A DNA stretch of 64,000 nt. Origin: Clostridium sp. MB40-C1. Its GTDB lineage: Bacteria > Bacillota > Clostridia > Clostridiales > Clostridiaceae. The stretch is from NCBI RefSeq assembly GCF_030913655.1, contig NZ_CP133189.1:3248501-3312500 (forward strand), given 5' to 3'. Position numbers and translations under genes: made by a program. Positions 44,649-52,156 of this stretch are shown in pieces (the first letter of the stretch is position 1; each line of letters opens with the position of its first letter). The notes beneath the pieces were generated by a model. The model searched no databases. It saw only the letters and a list, made by a program, of their open reading frames with translations, and was not told where the DNA came from.

Positions 44649-45059
44649 ATGAAAATAGAACAATTAGGAAGACATATTTTAGTTGAATTTTACAACTGTG
44701 ACAAAGATATATTGAATAATCATGCTTTAATCGAAAAGTACATGAATGAAGCAGCAATAGAAGCAAAAGCTACAATAGTAACTAGTTGTTTTCACATGTT
44801 TAATCCTTGGGGAGTTAGTGGAGCTGTTATAATACAAGAATCTCATTTAACAATTCACACATGGCCAGAATATGGTTATGCATCTGTGGATTTATTTACT
44901 TGTGGTGATTCAGTAAATCCATGGATAGCTTTTGATTATCTTAAGGAAAAACTTAAAGCTGAAAAACATGAGGCTTCAGAAGTTGCTAGAGGTCTTGTAG
45001 ATAGAATAAGACATAATGCACATGAAGATTTCGGTGAAATGAATTATAAAGCAGTATAA
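44649..45059 (+). CDS. speD: S-adenosylmethionine decarboxylase proenzyme
   Basis: Pyruvoyl-dependent enzyme of 136 aa, bacterial class 1B, which makes decarboxylated AdoMet, the aminopropyl donor for spermidine. Self-cleavage occurs before S65 in [11 protein letters not shown], generating the pyruvoyl group. H70 and C85 (DLFTCGD) are the processing and catalytic residues. AAAGGGAGG precedes the ATG. It is the first gene of speD-speE-speB, with 31 bp to speE. The repeated half-sites upstream suggest tight transcriptional control. Confidence 0.96.
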   Translation: MKIEQLGRHILVEFYNCDKDILNNHALIEKYMNEAAIEAKATIVTSCFHMFNPWGVSGAVIIQESHLTIHTWPEYGYASVDLFTCGDSVNPWIAFDYLKEKLKAEKHEASEVARGLVDRIRHNAHEDFGEMNYKAV

Positions 45060-45090
45060 CAATATTTTTAAAGTCCGGGAGGTAACAATA

Positions 45091-45945
45091 ATGGAATTGT
45101 GGTATACAGAAGAACATACAGATAATGTGAGATTTTCTACAAAGGTAAAGAAGCATATTTACTCACAAAAAAGTGATTTCCAACAAATAGATGTTTTTGA
45201 AACTGAAGAATTTGGTAAACTTCTTACAATAGACGGGCTTGTTATGGTAACAGAAAAAGATGAATTTATATATCATGATATGATAACTCACGTTGCTATG
45301 GCAACTAATCCAGAAATCAAGAATGTTTTAGTAATTGGAGCAGGAGATGGAGGAACAGTAAGAGAACTAACAAGATACAGTACTATAGAGAAAATAGATA
45401 TGGTTGAAATAGATGAAGTTGTTGTTAAGGCTTCAAAAGAATATCTTCCGTTTACAGCGTCTAAACTAGATGATCCTAGAGTAAATTTATATTTCGAAGA
45501 CGGAATAAAGTTTGTAGAAGGAAAAGATAATATGTATGACCTTATACTAGTAGATTCAACTGATCCAATAGGTCCAGGCGAAGGACTCTTCACAACAGAG
45601 TTCTACACAAATTGTTATAAAGCACTTACGGAAAAAGGTATTTTAGTAAACCAAAATGAAAGTCCGTATTATTCTCAGAATGCTAGAGAGATGAGAAGAG
45701 CACATAATAAAATCAACAAAATTTTTCCTATAGCAAAGGCTTATCAGTATCATATGCCAACTTATCCATCAGGACATTGGTTGTTTGGATTTGCTTCAAA
45801 AGTATTGGATCCAATAAAGGATTTAGATGCTGAAAGATGGAATAACTTAGGCATAAAAACTAAATACTACAACACTGACATTCATGTAGGAGCATTTGCA
45901 TTACCTACGTATGTTAAGGAGATGCTAGAAGATGAAAATGTCTAA
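45091..45945 (+). CDS. speE: Spermidine synthase
   Basis: Aminopropyltransferase of 284 aa that joins putrescine and decarboxylated AdoMet to give spermidine. An N-terminal beta domain precedes a Rossmann fold with VLVIGAGDGGTVRELTRY. MVEIDE binds the donor, and the active-site loop is LILVDSTDPIGPGEGLFTTEFY with the catalytic Asp. CCGGGAGGT lies before the ATG. The 3' end overlaps speB by 14 bp. Normal length and motifs; the preference for putrescine is inferred from speB beside it. Confidence 0.96.
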   Translation: MELWYTEEHTDNVRFSTKVKKHIYSQKSDFQQIDVFETEEFGKLLTIDGLVMVTEKDEFIYHDMITHVAMATNPEIKNVLVIGAGDGGTVRELTRYSTIEKIDMVEIDEVVVKASKEYLPFTASKLDDPRVNLYFEDGIKFVEGKDNMYDLILVDSTDPIGPGEGLFTTEFYTNCYKALTEKGILVNQNESPYYSQNAREMRRAHNKINKIFPIAKAYQYHMPTYPSGHWLFGFASKVLDPIKDLDAERWNNLGIKTKYYNTDIHVGAFALPTYVKEMLEDENV

Positions 45946-46786
45946 GAATGTATCGACCTTTATGGGGTTTGATAATGAATATGAGGAGTCGGAGATAGTT
46001 GTTTTTGGAAGTCCTTTTGATGGAACAACTTCATTTAGACCAGGAACTAGATTTGCACCTAACATAATGAGAAATGAATCTTATGGGCTTGAAACATATA
46101 GTCCTTATTTAGATAAAGACTTGGAATACGTAAATGTATTTGATGCAGGAGATTTAGAATTTCCTTTTGGAAATACGGAAAAGGTTCTAAACTTAATTCA
46201 TGAGTTTACATCAGAAATTGTAAGGGATGATAAAGTACCTGTTATGTTAGGAGGAGAACATCTAGTATCTCTACCAGCTATTAATGCTGTATATGAAAAA
46301 TATAATCACATGTACTTAATTCACTTTGATGCTCATACTGATCTTAGAGAAGATTATATGGGAGAAAAATTATCTCACGCATCGGTTATAAGAAGAACTT
46401 GGGACTTCCTTGGAGACAATAAAATATATCAATTTGGAATAAGGTCAGGAGAAAAAAGAGAATTTGAATGGGCTAAACAGCATACAAACTTAACAAAGTT
46501 CTCTTGTGATGGATTAGTAGAAGCAGTTAAAGAAATAGGTGATAGTCCAGTATATATAACTATAGATTTAGATATTTTAGATCCTTCTATTTTCCCAGGG
46601 ACTGGTACACCTGAGCCAGGTGGAATAACTTTTAAGGAAATGATGGAAGCTATAAATCTTATGAAAGATTTAAATATTGTAGGTGCTGATATTGTTGAGT
46701 TGTCTCCACAATATGATACAAGTGGAGTATCAAATGCAGTTGCTTGCAAGATATTAAGAGAATTAGTGTTAGCAATATGCAAATAA
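45932..46786 (+). CDS. speB: Agmatinase (agmatine ureohydrolase)
   Basis: Ureohydrolase of 284 aa hydrolysing agmatine to putrescine and urea. The binuclear Mn motifs are present: GGEHLVSLPA, HFDAHTDLR and DLDILDPSIFPGTGTPEPGG. It completes the route Arg to agmatine (SpeA) to putrescine, which SpeE then uses. ATG 45932 follows AAGGAG by 9 bases within speE; a second in-frame ATG at 45938 is less well spaced. It is the last gene of the operon, followed by a palindromic element. Confidence 0.95.
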   Translation: MKMSKNVSTFMGFDNEYEESEIVVFGSPFDGTTSFRPGTRFAPNIMRNESYGLETYSPYLDKDLEYVNVFDAGDLEFPFGNTEKVLNLIHEFTSEIVRDDKVPVMLGGEHLVSLPAINAVYEKYNHMYLIHFDAHTDLREDYMGEKLSHASVIRRTWDFLGDNKIYQFGIRSGEKREFEWAKQHTNLTKFSCDGLVEAVKEIGDSPVYITIDLDILDPSIFPGTGTPEPGGITFKEMMEAINLMKDLNIVGADIVELSPQYDTSGVSNAVACKILRELVLAICK

Positions 46787-46790
46787 AGTT

Positions 46791-46895
46791 AAAAAGGCTG
46801 TCTTAAAAAAGAAAGATAACATAATATCTTAGTTGGTTTTTATGTTAAAGCTTTAATATATTTGCTTAAAATTCATTTTGAGACAGCATTTTTTA
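46791..46895 (+). terminator. Long palindromic element copy B, probable speDEB terminator
   Basis: AAAAAGGCTGTCT pairs with AGACAGCATTTTT around a 77-nt partly structured loop, ending in a T run. The interior aligns with the element at 26581-26677 (shared AGATAACATAATAT-like left part and TTAAAATTCATTTTG-like right part), so both are copies of one dispersed element. Confidence 0.7.
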
Positions 46896-46932
46896 TTTCG
46901 AATTAAATTTTAAAGATCATAAGTAATTATAT

Positions 46933-47034
46933 TTATTTATTTTTATTTCTAATTTCAGTAAAGTATCCAAAGCAGACAATAAAAATAACTACAATTAATC
47001 CTGTTAATAAAGGAAAAAAGCTTGAATTATCCAT
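46933..47034 (-). CDS. 33-aa membrane microprotein
   Basis: A short gene encoding MDNSSFFPLLTGLIVVIFIV and 13 further residues (ending FTEIRNKNK). It is one hydrophobic helix (about 8-24) with a positively charged end, probably cytoplasmic. GGAGGATTTTCA directly precedes the ATG at 47034, good evidence for translation. It lies downstream of the 53-aa microprotein, membrane protein and XRE regulator on the same strand. I do not recognise it; a bacteriocin-like, toxin-like or regulatory peptide are all possible. Confidence 0.6.
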   Translation of the reverse strand: MDNSSFFPLLTGLIVVIFIVCFGYFTEIRNKNK

Positions 47035-47143
47035 TGAAAATCCTCCAAATAAAAGTGTTTTTATAAATAAAATGTATAGTATACTTCAGATATTATTGTA
47101 ACTTATAATTATCCTTTTATAAAGTAATAATTAATTTAAGTAA

Positions 47144-47305
47144 TTAGTTTTTAATAGTCTCCTCTTTTATAAACAGACTAGCAATTACTGATACAATGAA
47201 AGAATAGGTGAAAAATGGGGTTGCTAAAATACCAAGTAAAACTATTATAAAGGGCCAATCAGTGTGCTTTAAAATATTTATTGCATAATTTGTTTTAGAA
47301 TTCAT
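47144..47305 (-). CDS. 53-aa membrane microprotein
   Basis: A short gene encoding a 53-aa peptide that starts MNSKTNYAINILKHTDWPF and is followed by a strongly hydrophobic stretch (IIVLLGILATPFFTYSFIV) and a charged end KEETIKN. AATTAGGAGGATTGTGAC gives an excellent ribosome binding site before the ATG at 47305. It lies 33 bp after the membrane protein gene on the same strand, so it is probably cotranscribed. Two membrane segments or one long one are possible. The function is unknown. Confidence 0.65.
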   Translation of the reverse strand: MNSKTNYAINILKHTDWPFIIVLLGILATPFFTYSFIVSVIASLFIKEETIKN

Positions 47306-47338
47306 GTCACAATCCTCCTAATTAAATATAGTGATAAT

Positions 47339-47968
47339 TCAAATTAAAATTGTTCTATAAATTACATATCCTATTAATCCAACCATAAATATTAAGTAGA
47401 TTAAAAGAAAAATGTTGAAAATTTTATTGAGTTCCTTTTGTTCTTTTTTATATTCTTCTCTTGAGATACTTTTCTTTTTGGAAGGGAAAAGAGGTATTAT
47501 AAGTCCTAATAAAATTACATTTATATATAAGATTAATTCGTCATATCGTATTAATCCTTTTTTATTTGCGAAAAAATTAGGTTTAAAAACAAGACTAATT
47601 GTTGATAGGACACTTATAGCTATAGAAATATATATTAGAATGTCTGCAAGTTTTTTATTTTTTATTTTAATAGAAAAACTTAATCCCTTAATTTCTAAAA
47701 AATAAAAAATCATGCTTAAAAGCGCTACTGCTTCTATTGCAAATAAAATAATGTTTATGTTAACAATAGTTTTGCCTAAAGTTAGTAGATAAAAACTATA
47801 TGCTAATAGTGATAAAGTAACAATTACAACAGAATTTTTTAGTGAGTTGTTAAATGAATAAAGTTCTAGCTCATCTTTTTCTCCTAATAATATTATTAGG
47901 AATGAACAACTTATAAGGGAAACAAATAGTACATTTAAAGATATTAATAAATTATTTGTAGTTAACAT
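47339..47968 (-). CDS. Unknown multi-pass membrane protein
   Basis: Integral membrane protein of 209 aa with about six hydrophobic segments (near 8-27, 47-63, 70-92, 108-127, 144-160, 186-207). A Lys-rich cytoplasmic loop lies around 162-182. No transporter or enzyme motif is visible. Its start overlaps the end of the XRE regulator gene by 7 bp, so the two are translationally coupled. Such regulator plus membrane protein pairs are common in Firmicutes and sometimes act in peptide sensing or immunity; here that is only a suggestion. Confidence 0.75.
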   Translation of the reverse strand: MLTTNNLLISLNVLFVSLISCSFLIILLGEKDELELYSFNNSLKNSVVIVTLSLLAYSFYLLTLGKTIVNINIILFAIEAVALLSMIFYFLEIKGLSFSIKIKNKKLADILIYISIAISVLSTISLVFKPNFFANKKGLIRYDELILYINVILLGLIIPLFPSKKKSISREEYKKEQKELNKIFNIFLLIYLIFMVGLIGYVIYRTILI

Positions 47969-48192
47969 TGTTCATCATCCTCCAAGATTTCAAAAATTTC
48001 ATCTACTGTTTTGTTAAAATATTTGGCTATAGAAAAAGCAAGCTTTAAAGAAGGGTTAAAAGTTCCTCTTTCAATTTCTAAAATTGTTCCCCTATTAATT
48101 CCTAAGTCTATAGCTAAATCCTCTTGAGTTAAGTTTCCCTCAGCTCTGAGAATTTTTATTTTTGTATTAAACAATTTTTTTCTTTTAACCAT
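47962..48192 (-). CDS. XRE-family transcriptional regulator
   Basis: DNA-binding protein of 76 aa consisting almost only of an HTH_3 domain: KIKILRAEGNLTQEDLAIDLGINRGTILEIERGTFNPSLKLAFSIA, then YFNKTVDEIFEI. This compact form resembles YvaO/Xre-like repressors. GAGGTGTGGC precedes the ATG. A good promoter lies at 48226-48254, with an inverted repeat just upstream of it. It heads a four-gene unit on this strand and probably controls it. Confidence 0.9.
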   Translation of the reverse strand: MVKRKKLFNTKIKILRAEGNLTQEDLAIDLGINRGTILEIERGTFNPSLKLAFSIAKYFNKTVDEIFEILEDDEQC

Positions 48193-48225
48193 GCCACACC
48201 TCTTATTACTGTTATTTGCAATTTA

Positions 48226-48254
48226 ATAGTACTACTTATAAGTTTAAATGTCAA
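48226..48254 (-). promoter_or_regulatory. Sigma-A promoter of the XRE operon
   Basis: On the minus strand TTGACA (48254-48249), 17 bases, TACTAT (48231-48226), 34 bp before the regulator start. Confidence 0.75.
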
Positions 48255-48255
48255 C

Positions 48256-48280
48256 TATATACAACATTTTGTTGCATATA
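48256..48280. promoter_or_regulatory. Inverted repeat next to the XRE promoter
   Basis: TATAT-A-CAACA-TTT-TGTTG-C-ATATA is an imperfect palindrome directly beside the -35 box of the minus-strand promoter. It is a candidate operator for the XRE regulator or for control of the divergent hydrogenase operon. Confidence 0.45.
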
Positions 48281-48419
48281 TACGAAGTGTATTAAGAGAG
48301 GTTGGTTATTGTAAATTGACTATTAAAGTAAAATTGATTTGAGATTTTGTTTTTGCGGTGTATTTTAATAAAATTTTTAGCATAGTATTTAAAGTAAGCT
48401 CTTATAGGAGAAAAATTAT

Positions 48420-48902
48420 ATGAATTGTAAGGTATGTAAGGAATTAATAAATAGAATGAAACAAAACATAGATGAGCTTCAAAATATTAGACATATGAGT
48501 ATTAATTTATATGAGAGGATGTTTTATGATAGTTTAATTCAACAGGAAATGTATAAGATTAATGTTTTAAAAAATTTTCTATGTAATATGAGAAATATGC
48601 CAAATGAATATGAGTATATAGAAAAGATAAGAGATGAAGAAAATGTGAAGAAAAATTACATGAGTATGAGACAACAAGTTTTTACTTTAGATGAGCTTGC
48701 AAAATATGATGGAAAAGGAGGTAATCCAGCTTATATAGCTGTAGATGGTATAGTTTATGATGTAACCTATGAGGCAGCTTGGGCAGGAGGAACTCATTTT
48801 GAACTTAAAGCAGGTAATGATTTGAGTGAACAAATTAATTCTTGTCATGACAAAAATAAAATTTTAAAGAACCTAAAACAAGTAGGAATTCTTGAAAGGT
48901 AA
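48420..48902 (+). CDS. Cytochrome b5-like haem-binding protein of the hydrogenase cluster
   Basis: Protein of 160 aa. The N-terminal part (1-85) is helical, starts with a C3-x2-C6 pair and has no signal peptide. The C-terminal part (about 86-160) is a cytochrome b5-like domain: FTLDELAKYDGKGGNPAYIAVDGIVYDVT, then GGTHFELKAGNDLSEQINSCH, with H126 and H143 as likely haem ligands. TAGGAGAAAAATTAT precedes the ATG. It is the first gene before the hydrogenase small subunit (37 bp gap). An electron-transfer role to or from the hydrogenase is inferred from position. Confidence 0.85.
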   Translation: MNCKVCKELINRMKQNIDELQNIRHMSINLYERMFYDSLIQQEMYKINVLKNFLCNMRNMPNEYEYIEKIRDEENVKKNYMSMRQQVFTLDELAKYDGKGGNPAYIAVDGIVYDVTYEAAWAGGTHFELKAGNDLSEQINSCHDKNKILKNLKQVGILER

Positions 48903-48939
48903 TTGTAAAATTCAACTAAAAAATTAGGAGGAATAAACC

Positions 48940-49824
48940 TTGGTAGATAACATATGCCCAATACTAAAATCTAAAACCTCCATAGCTGAAAGGTTAATAA
49001 GTTCAGCTGTTTCGCAAATACAAAATGGCAATAAAAAAAAGATGAATTTAGTATGGATTGAAGCCGCGGGATGTTCAGGTAATATAATTTCATTGCTAAA
49101 TGGATGTGCTCCTAATGTAAGGTATTTTTTGACGGATATGGTGAATCTAAAATATAACAATAGCATAATGACGGCTCAAGGAGAAAAAGCTCAAGAGGAA
49201 TTGTTAGCAACCCTTAATACAGAATTTATACTTATAGTTGATGGTGCTGTATCTACTAAAGATAATGGGATATATAACATTGTTGGTAGTTATAAAGGTA
49301 AAGAAATAACAGGGATGGAAGAAGTTAAAAGAGCAGCAGAAAAGGCTAAATATATAATTACTGTAGGGACATGTGCATCTTATGGAGGAATTTCAGCAGC
49401 TAGGCCTAACCCTTCTGAATGTATAAGTGCCGCTGATTTTATAAAGAGAGAAGTTAATAAAGAAGTGATAAGAGTACCAGGATGTCCAGCTCATCCAGAT
49501 TGGGTTATGGGAACTGTCGCTAATTTAATATTGTTTGGTGAACCTGAATTAGATGAAGATAGGAGACCTACAGTTTTTTATGGAGTGACAATACATGATA
49601 TTTGTCCTAGAAGGTCATATTTTGAAAAAAGAATATTTGCAAAATCTGTGGGAGAAAAAGAATGCATGTTTAAATTAGGATGTCGAGGACCTGTTACAAA
49701 GACAGATTGCCCTACCAGACAATGGAATGATTATGTAAATTGGCCTATTGGTGATAACACTCCTTGTATAGGATGTGCTCAAAAAGGGTTCCCAGATGCT
49801 ATGGAGCCGTTTATTAATATATAA
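48940..49824 (+). CDS. [NiFe] hydrogenase small subunit, without Tat signal
   Basis: Iron-sulphur subunit of 294 aa. Proximal cluster ligands are in EAAGCSGNIISLLNGC, GTCASYGG and VPGCPAHPDW. Distal/medial ligands are in HDICPRRSYFE, CMFKLGCRG, KTDCPTRQWNDYVNWP and PCIGCAQKGFPD. The pattern, with a Pro at one medial position, resembles group 1 uptake enzymes. There is no twin-arginine signal and no C-terminal membrane anchor: the N-terminus is 34 hydrophilic residues before MNLVWIEAAGC. The start is TTG 48940 with AGGAGGA upstream. The enzyme is therefore probably cytosolic. Confidence 0.92.
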   Translation: MVDNICPILKSKTSIAERLISSAVSQIQNGNKKKMNLVWIEAAGCSGNIISLLNGCAPNVRYFLTDMVNLKYNNSIMTAQGEKAQEELLATLNTEFILIVDGAVSTKDNGIYNIVGSYKGKEITGMEEVKRAAEKAKYIITVGTCASYGGISAARPNPSECISAADFIKREVNKEVIRVPGCPAHPDWVMGTVANLILFGEPELDEDRRPTVFYGVTIHDICPRRSYFEKRIFAKSVGEKECMFKLGCRGPVTKTDCPTRQWNDYVNWPIGDNTPCIGCAQKGFPDAMEPFINI

Positions 49825-49827
49825 GGC

Positions 49828-49877
49828 TATGTTTTAAAAGAGTGTAAAAAACAACACTTTTTTTAAAGCAGAACATA
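49828..49877 (+). other. Intercistronic hairpin between hydrogenase subunits
   Basis: TATGTTTTAAAAGAGTGT pairs, with bulges, with ACACTTTTTTTAAAGCAGAACATA. It is followed by AAAAATAAG, so it is not a standard terminator. It could stabilise mRNA or adjust subunit ratio. Its start ATAAGGCTATGTTTTAAA matches that of the terminator at 41581. Confidence 0.55.
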
Positions 49878-49914
49878 TATAAAAATAAGTAAGCTTATTT
49901 AAAGGGGGGTAGGT

Positions 49915-51321
49915 ATGACGGAAAAGGTTGTTATTAATCCTGTTACAAGAATAAGTGGTTTTCTGCAGATAACAGCTTATATAGAAAAAAATAAAATTAT
50001 AGATGCTAAAAGTCAGGGGATGCTTTTTAGAGGATTTGAAAAGATGTTAAAAGGAAGGCCTCCTCTTGATTCTATTTATTTTACTGAAAGAATTTGTGGA
50101 ATCTGTTCTACGGCACATTCCATGGCTTCTGCTAGAGCTCTTGAAAATGCTTTTAATATACAACCTGATAGAAATGAAGAAATGATAAGAGATGTACTTC
50201 ATGGATGTGAATTTCTACAAAATCATTTAAGGCACTTCTATCAATATGTTCTTCCTGATTATGTAAAGAATTTTAATGTAAATCCAATATATTCAGTAAC
50301 ACACAATGATTTTAGAATTCCTGAAAAAGAAAGCGAAAAGCTTAGAAAAAATTATTTTACATCTTTAATTTACAGCAGGAAGGCTCATGAAGCATTAGCT
50401 GTTTTAGGAGGAAAAGCACCTCACAATCATGGAGTTTTTGCTGGAGGAGTTACAGTTAATATAACAGCTCAAAAAATTGTTCAATTAAAAGCCCTTATAA
50501 CAGAGATTAGAGATTTTATTGTAAATAACATGATTGAAGATGTATGTGTAGTTTCAAAATATTATAAAGATTATTTTCAAATAGGTACAGGGAACGAGAA
50601 TTTAATGACTTATGGAGTATTTGATAATTACGGAAAGGAAGTTTATTATGTGTCTCCAGGAGTTATTATAGGCGGAAAAGAAGAGAAATTAGATACTTCA
50701 AAAATAACTGAAAATATATATAGGTCTTGGTATAAAGCACCACAGAATACTTTAAATATACCAGATAATAATTGGGAACAAGCCCCTCTTAAAGAAGAAG
50801 GATACAGTTGGATAAAAGCTCCAAGATATAATGAGAATGTAATGCAAGTTGGGCCTCTTGCAAGAATGTATATAAGTGGAGATTATAAAGATGGAATTTC
50901 TACTATGAATAGAATCGTGGCTAGAGCATTAGAGGCTGAAAAAATATCTAATATTATTATTCAACTTCTTAACAGAATAGTGCCTAAGAACAGCACAAAT
51001 AAAGCGTATACTTTGAGTAAAAATGCTGTGGGATATGGATTTATAGATACTACAAGAGGTTCTTTAGCTCATTATACAAATATCGAAGAAGGACAGATAA
51101 AAAACTACACGATAGTTACTCCTAGTACATGGAACTTATCTCCTAAAGACTCTAATGGAGTTCCGGGTGCTTTGGAGGAGGCTTTGATAGGAACTCATGT
51201 GGAAAATCCTAATGTTCCTGTTGAAATAGGAAGAATAGTTAGATCTTTTGATCCTTGTGTTTCTTGTGCAACTCACGTTTTAAGTAATGATTTTTCGGCA
51301 ATAGACATAAGGGTGGTGTGA
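49915..51321 (+). CDS. [NiFe] hydrogenase large subunit
   Basis: Catalytic subunit of 468 aa. The NiFe site ligands are C61/C64 in RICGICSTAHS and C448/C451 in DPCVSCATH, with H454. A 14-residue tail (455-468) follows H454 and would be cut off by the protease encoded next. The N-terminus VVINPVTRISGFLQITAYIE is typical. AAAGGGGGG lies before the ATG. The gene follows the small subunit with a 90-bp gap containing a hairpin. It catalyses H2 oxidation or production; the direction in vivo is not fixed by the sequence. Confidence 0.95.
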   Translation: MTEKVVINPVTRISGFLQITAYIEKNKIIDAKSQGMLFRGFEKMLKGRPPLDSIYFTERICGICSTAHSMASARALENAFNIQPDRNEEMIRDVLHGCEFLQNHLRHFYQYVLPDYVKNFNVNPIYSVTHNDFRIPEKESEKLRKNYFTSLIYSRKAHEALAVLGGKAPHNHGVFAGGVTVNITAQKIVQLKALITEIRDFIVNNMIEDVCVVSKYYKDYFQIGTGNENLMTYGVFDNYGKEVYYVSPGVIIGGKEEKLDTSKITENIYRSWYKAPQNTLNIPDNNWEQAPLKEEGYSWIKAPRYNENVMQVGPLARMYISGDYKDGISTMNRIVARALEAEKISNIIIQLLNRIVPKNSTNKAYTLSKNAVGYGFIDTTRGSLAHYTNIEEGQIKNYTIVTPSTWNLSPKDSNGVPGALEEALIGTHVENPNVPVEIGRIVRSFDPCVSCATHVLSNDFSAIDIRVV

Positions 51322-51323
51322 TG

Positions 51324-51779
51324 ATGGGCAAAAAAGTAATAGCAATAGGAAATAGGATAATGAAAGATGATGCTATTGGAGTATTAATTGGTGACGAATT
51401 AAAGAATGATTTAGAAAAGTTAGGGTTTGAAGTGATAATAGGAGAAACGGATGTAGATTATTGTTTAAGTTTTATAGAAAATGGGGATTTTGTATTTATT
51501 TTAGATTCTACTTTCTATGGAATAAACTCAGGGAAAATTACTGTTGTAGATATTAAAAAAGGAGAAACCTTTTTTGAAAAAGGATATTCCCAACACCAAC
51601 TAAGTCTTATAAAACTTTTAAATAGCTATAATTTTCAAAATGTATGTGGCTATATTGTAGGGATAGAAGCTTCAGATATTGATTATGGTATAGAGCTAAG
51701 CAAAGAACTTTTGCAAAATTTTAATGATATAAAGAAAGAAGTATACAATGTTATAATCTCTAAAACCTTTCATGAGTAA
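51324..51779 (+). CDS. Hydrogenase maturation protease (HyaD/HybD/HycI family)
   Basis: Nickel-dependent endopeptidase of about 152 aa that removes the C-terminal tail of the large subunit after Ni insertion. It has GNRIMKDDAIGVLIGDEL with the metal-binding Asp, DFVFILDSTFYGI with the second, and SQHQLSLIKLL with the histidine. Start codons GTG 51318, ATG 51321 and ATG 51324 are adjacent; 51324 has the best distance to AAGGGTGG. It directly abuts the large subunit stop. The tail of that subunit is its expected substrate. Confidence 0.9.
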   Translation: MGKKVIAIGNRIMKDDAIGVLIGDELKNDLEKLGFEVIIGETDVDYCLSFIENGDFVFILDSTFYGINSGKITVVDIKKGETFFEKGYSQHQLSLIKLLNSYNFQNVCGYIVGIEASDIDYGIELSKELLQNFNDIKKEVYNVIISKTFHE

Positions 51780-51892
51780 TTATTTAAGTTGAAGAATAAA
51801 TAGGAACCAATAGGTGCTAAAGGGAGTTTTAAATATATGAATTAAATTAAAATAAAGTTTAAAATAGATAATATTAAAAGGGGGATTTAAAA

Positions 51893-52147
51893 ATGCATGA
51901 TTCATTTTTAATGCAAAATATATCTAAAGGGATTAATGAAGTTTGCAGAAAAAATAATTTAAAGAAGGTAACTTTAATAGATATTTCTGTTGGATTTAGT
52001 AGTCATATAACTGAAAAAAATCTTTTAGAGCATCTTGTAGACTTAAATAGTGAAGTTGTGGATGAAAATACTCAGGTGAAAGTAAATTATGAAGATATGC
52101 CTGAACTTATGGCTGTGATTAAAAAAGTTGAGGGAGAAAAAAGGTAG
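51893..52147 (+). CDS. hypA: HypA-like nickel insertion protein lacking the zinc ribbon
   Basis: Protein of 84 aa resembling the N-terminal Ni-binding domain of HypA. M1-H2-D3 begins the protein (MHE in most HypA) and SFLMQNISKGINEVCRKNNLKKVTLIDISVG follows the family. Normal HypA has about 113 aa with two CxxC pairs forming a zinc site; here the only Cys is in the helix EVCRKN, and the chain ends EGEKR without any CxxC. The natural stop TAG at 52145 is not a visible frameshift, since no CxxC is encoded in the following 10 bp before hypF. AAAGGGGGATT precedes the ATG. Confidence 0.8.
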   Translation: MHDSFLMQNISKGINEVCRKNNLKKVTLIDISVGFSSHITEKNLLEHLVDLNSEVVDENTQVKVNYEDMPELMAVIKKVEGEKR

Positions 52148-52156
52148 ATATAAAAA

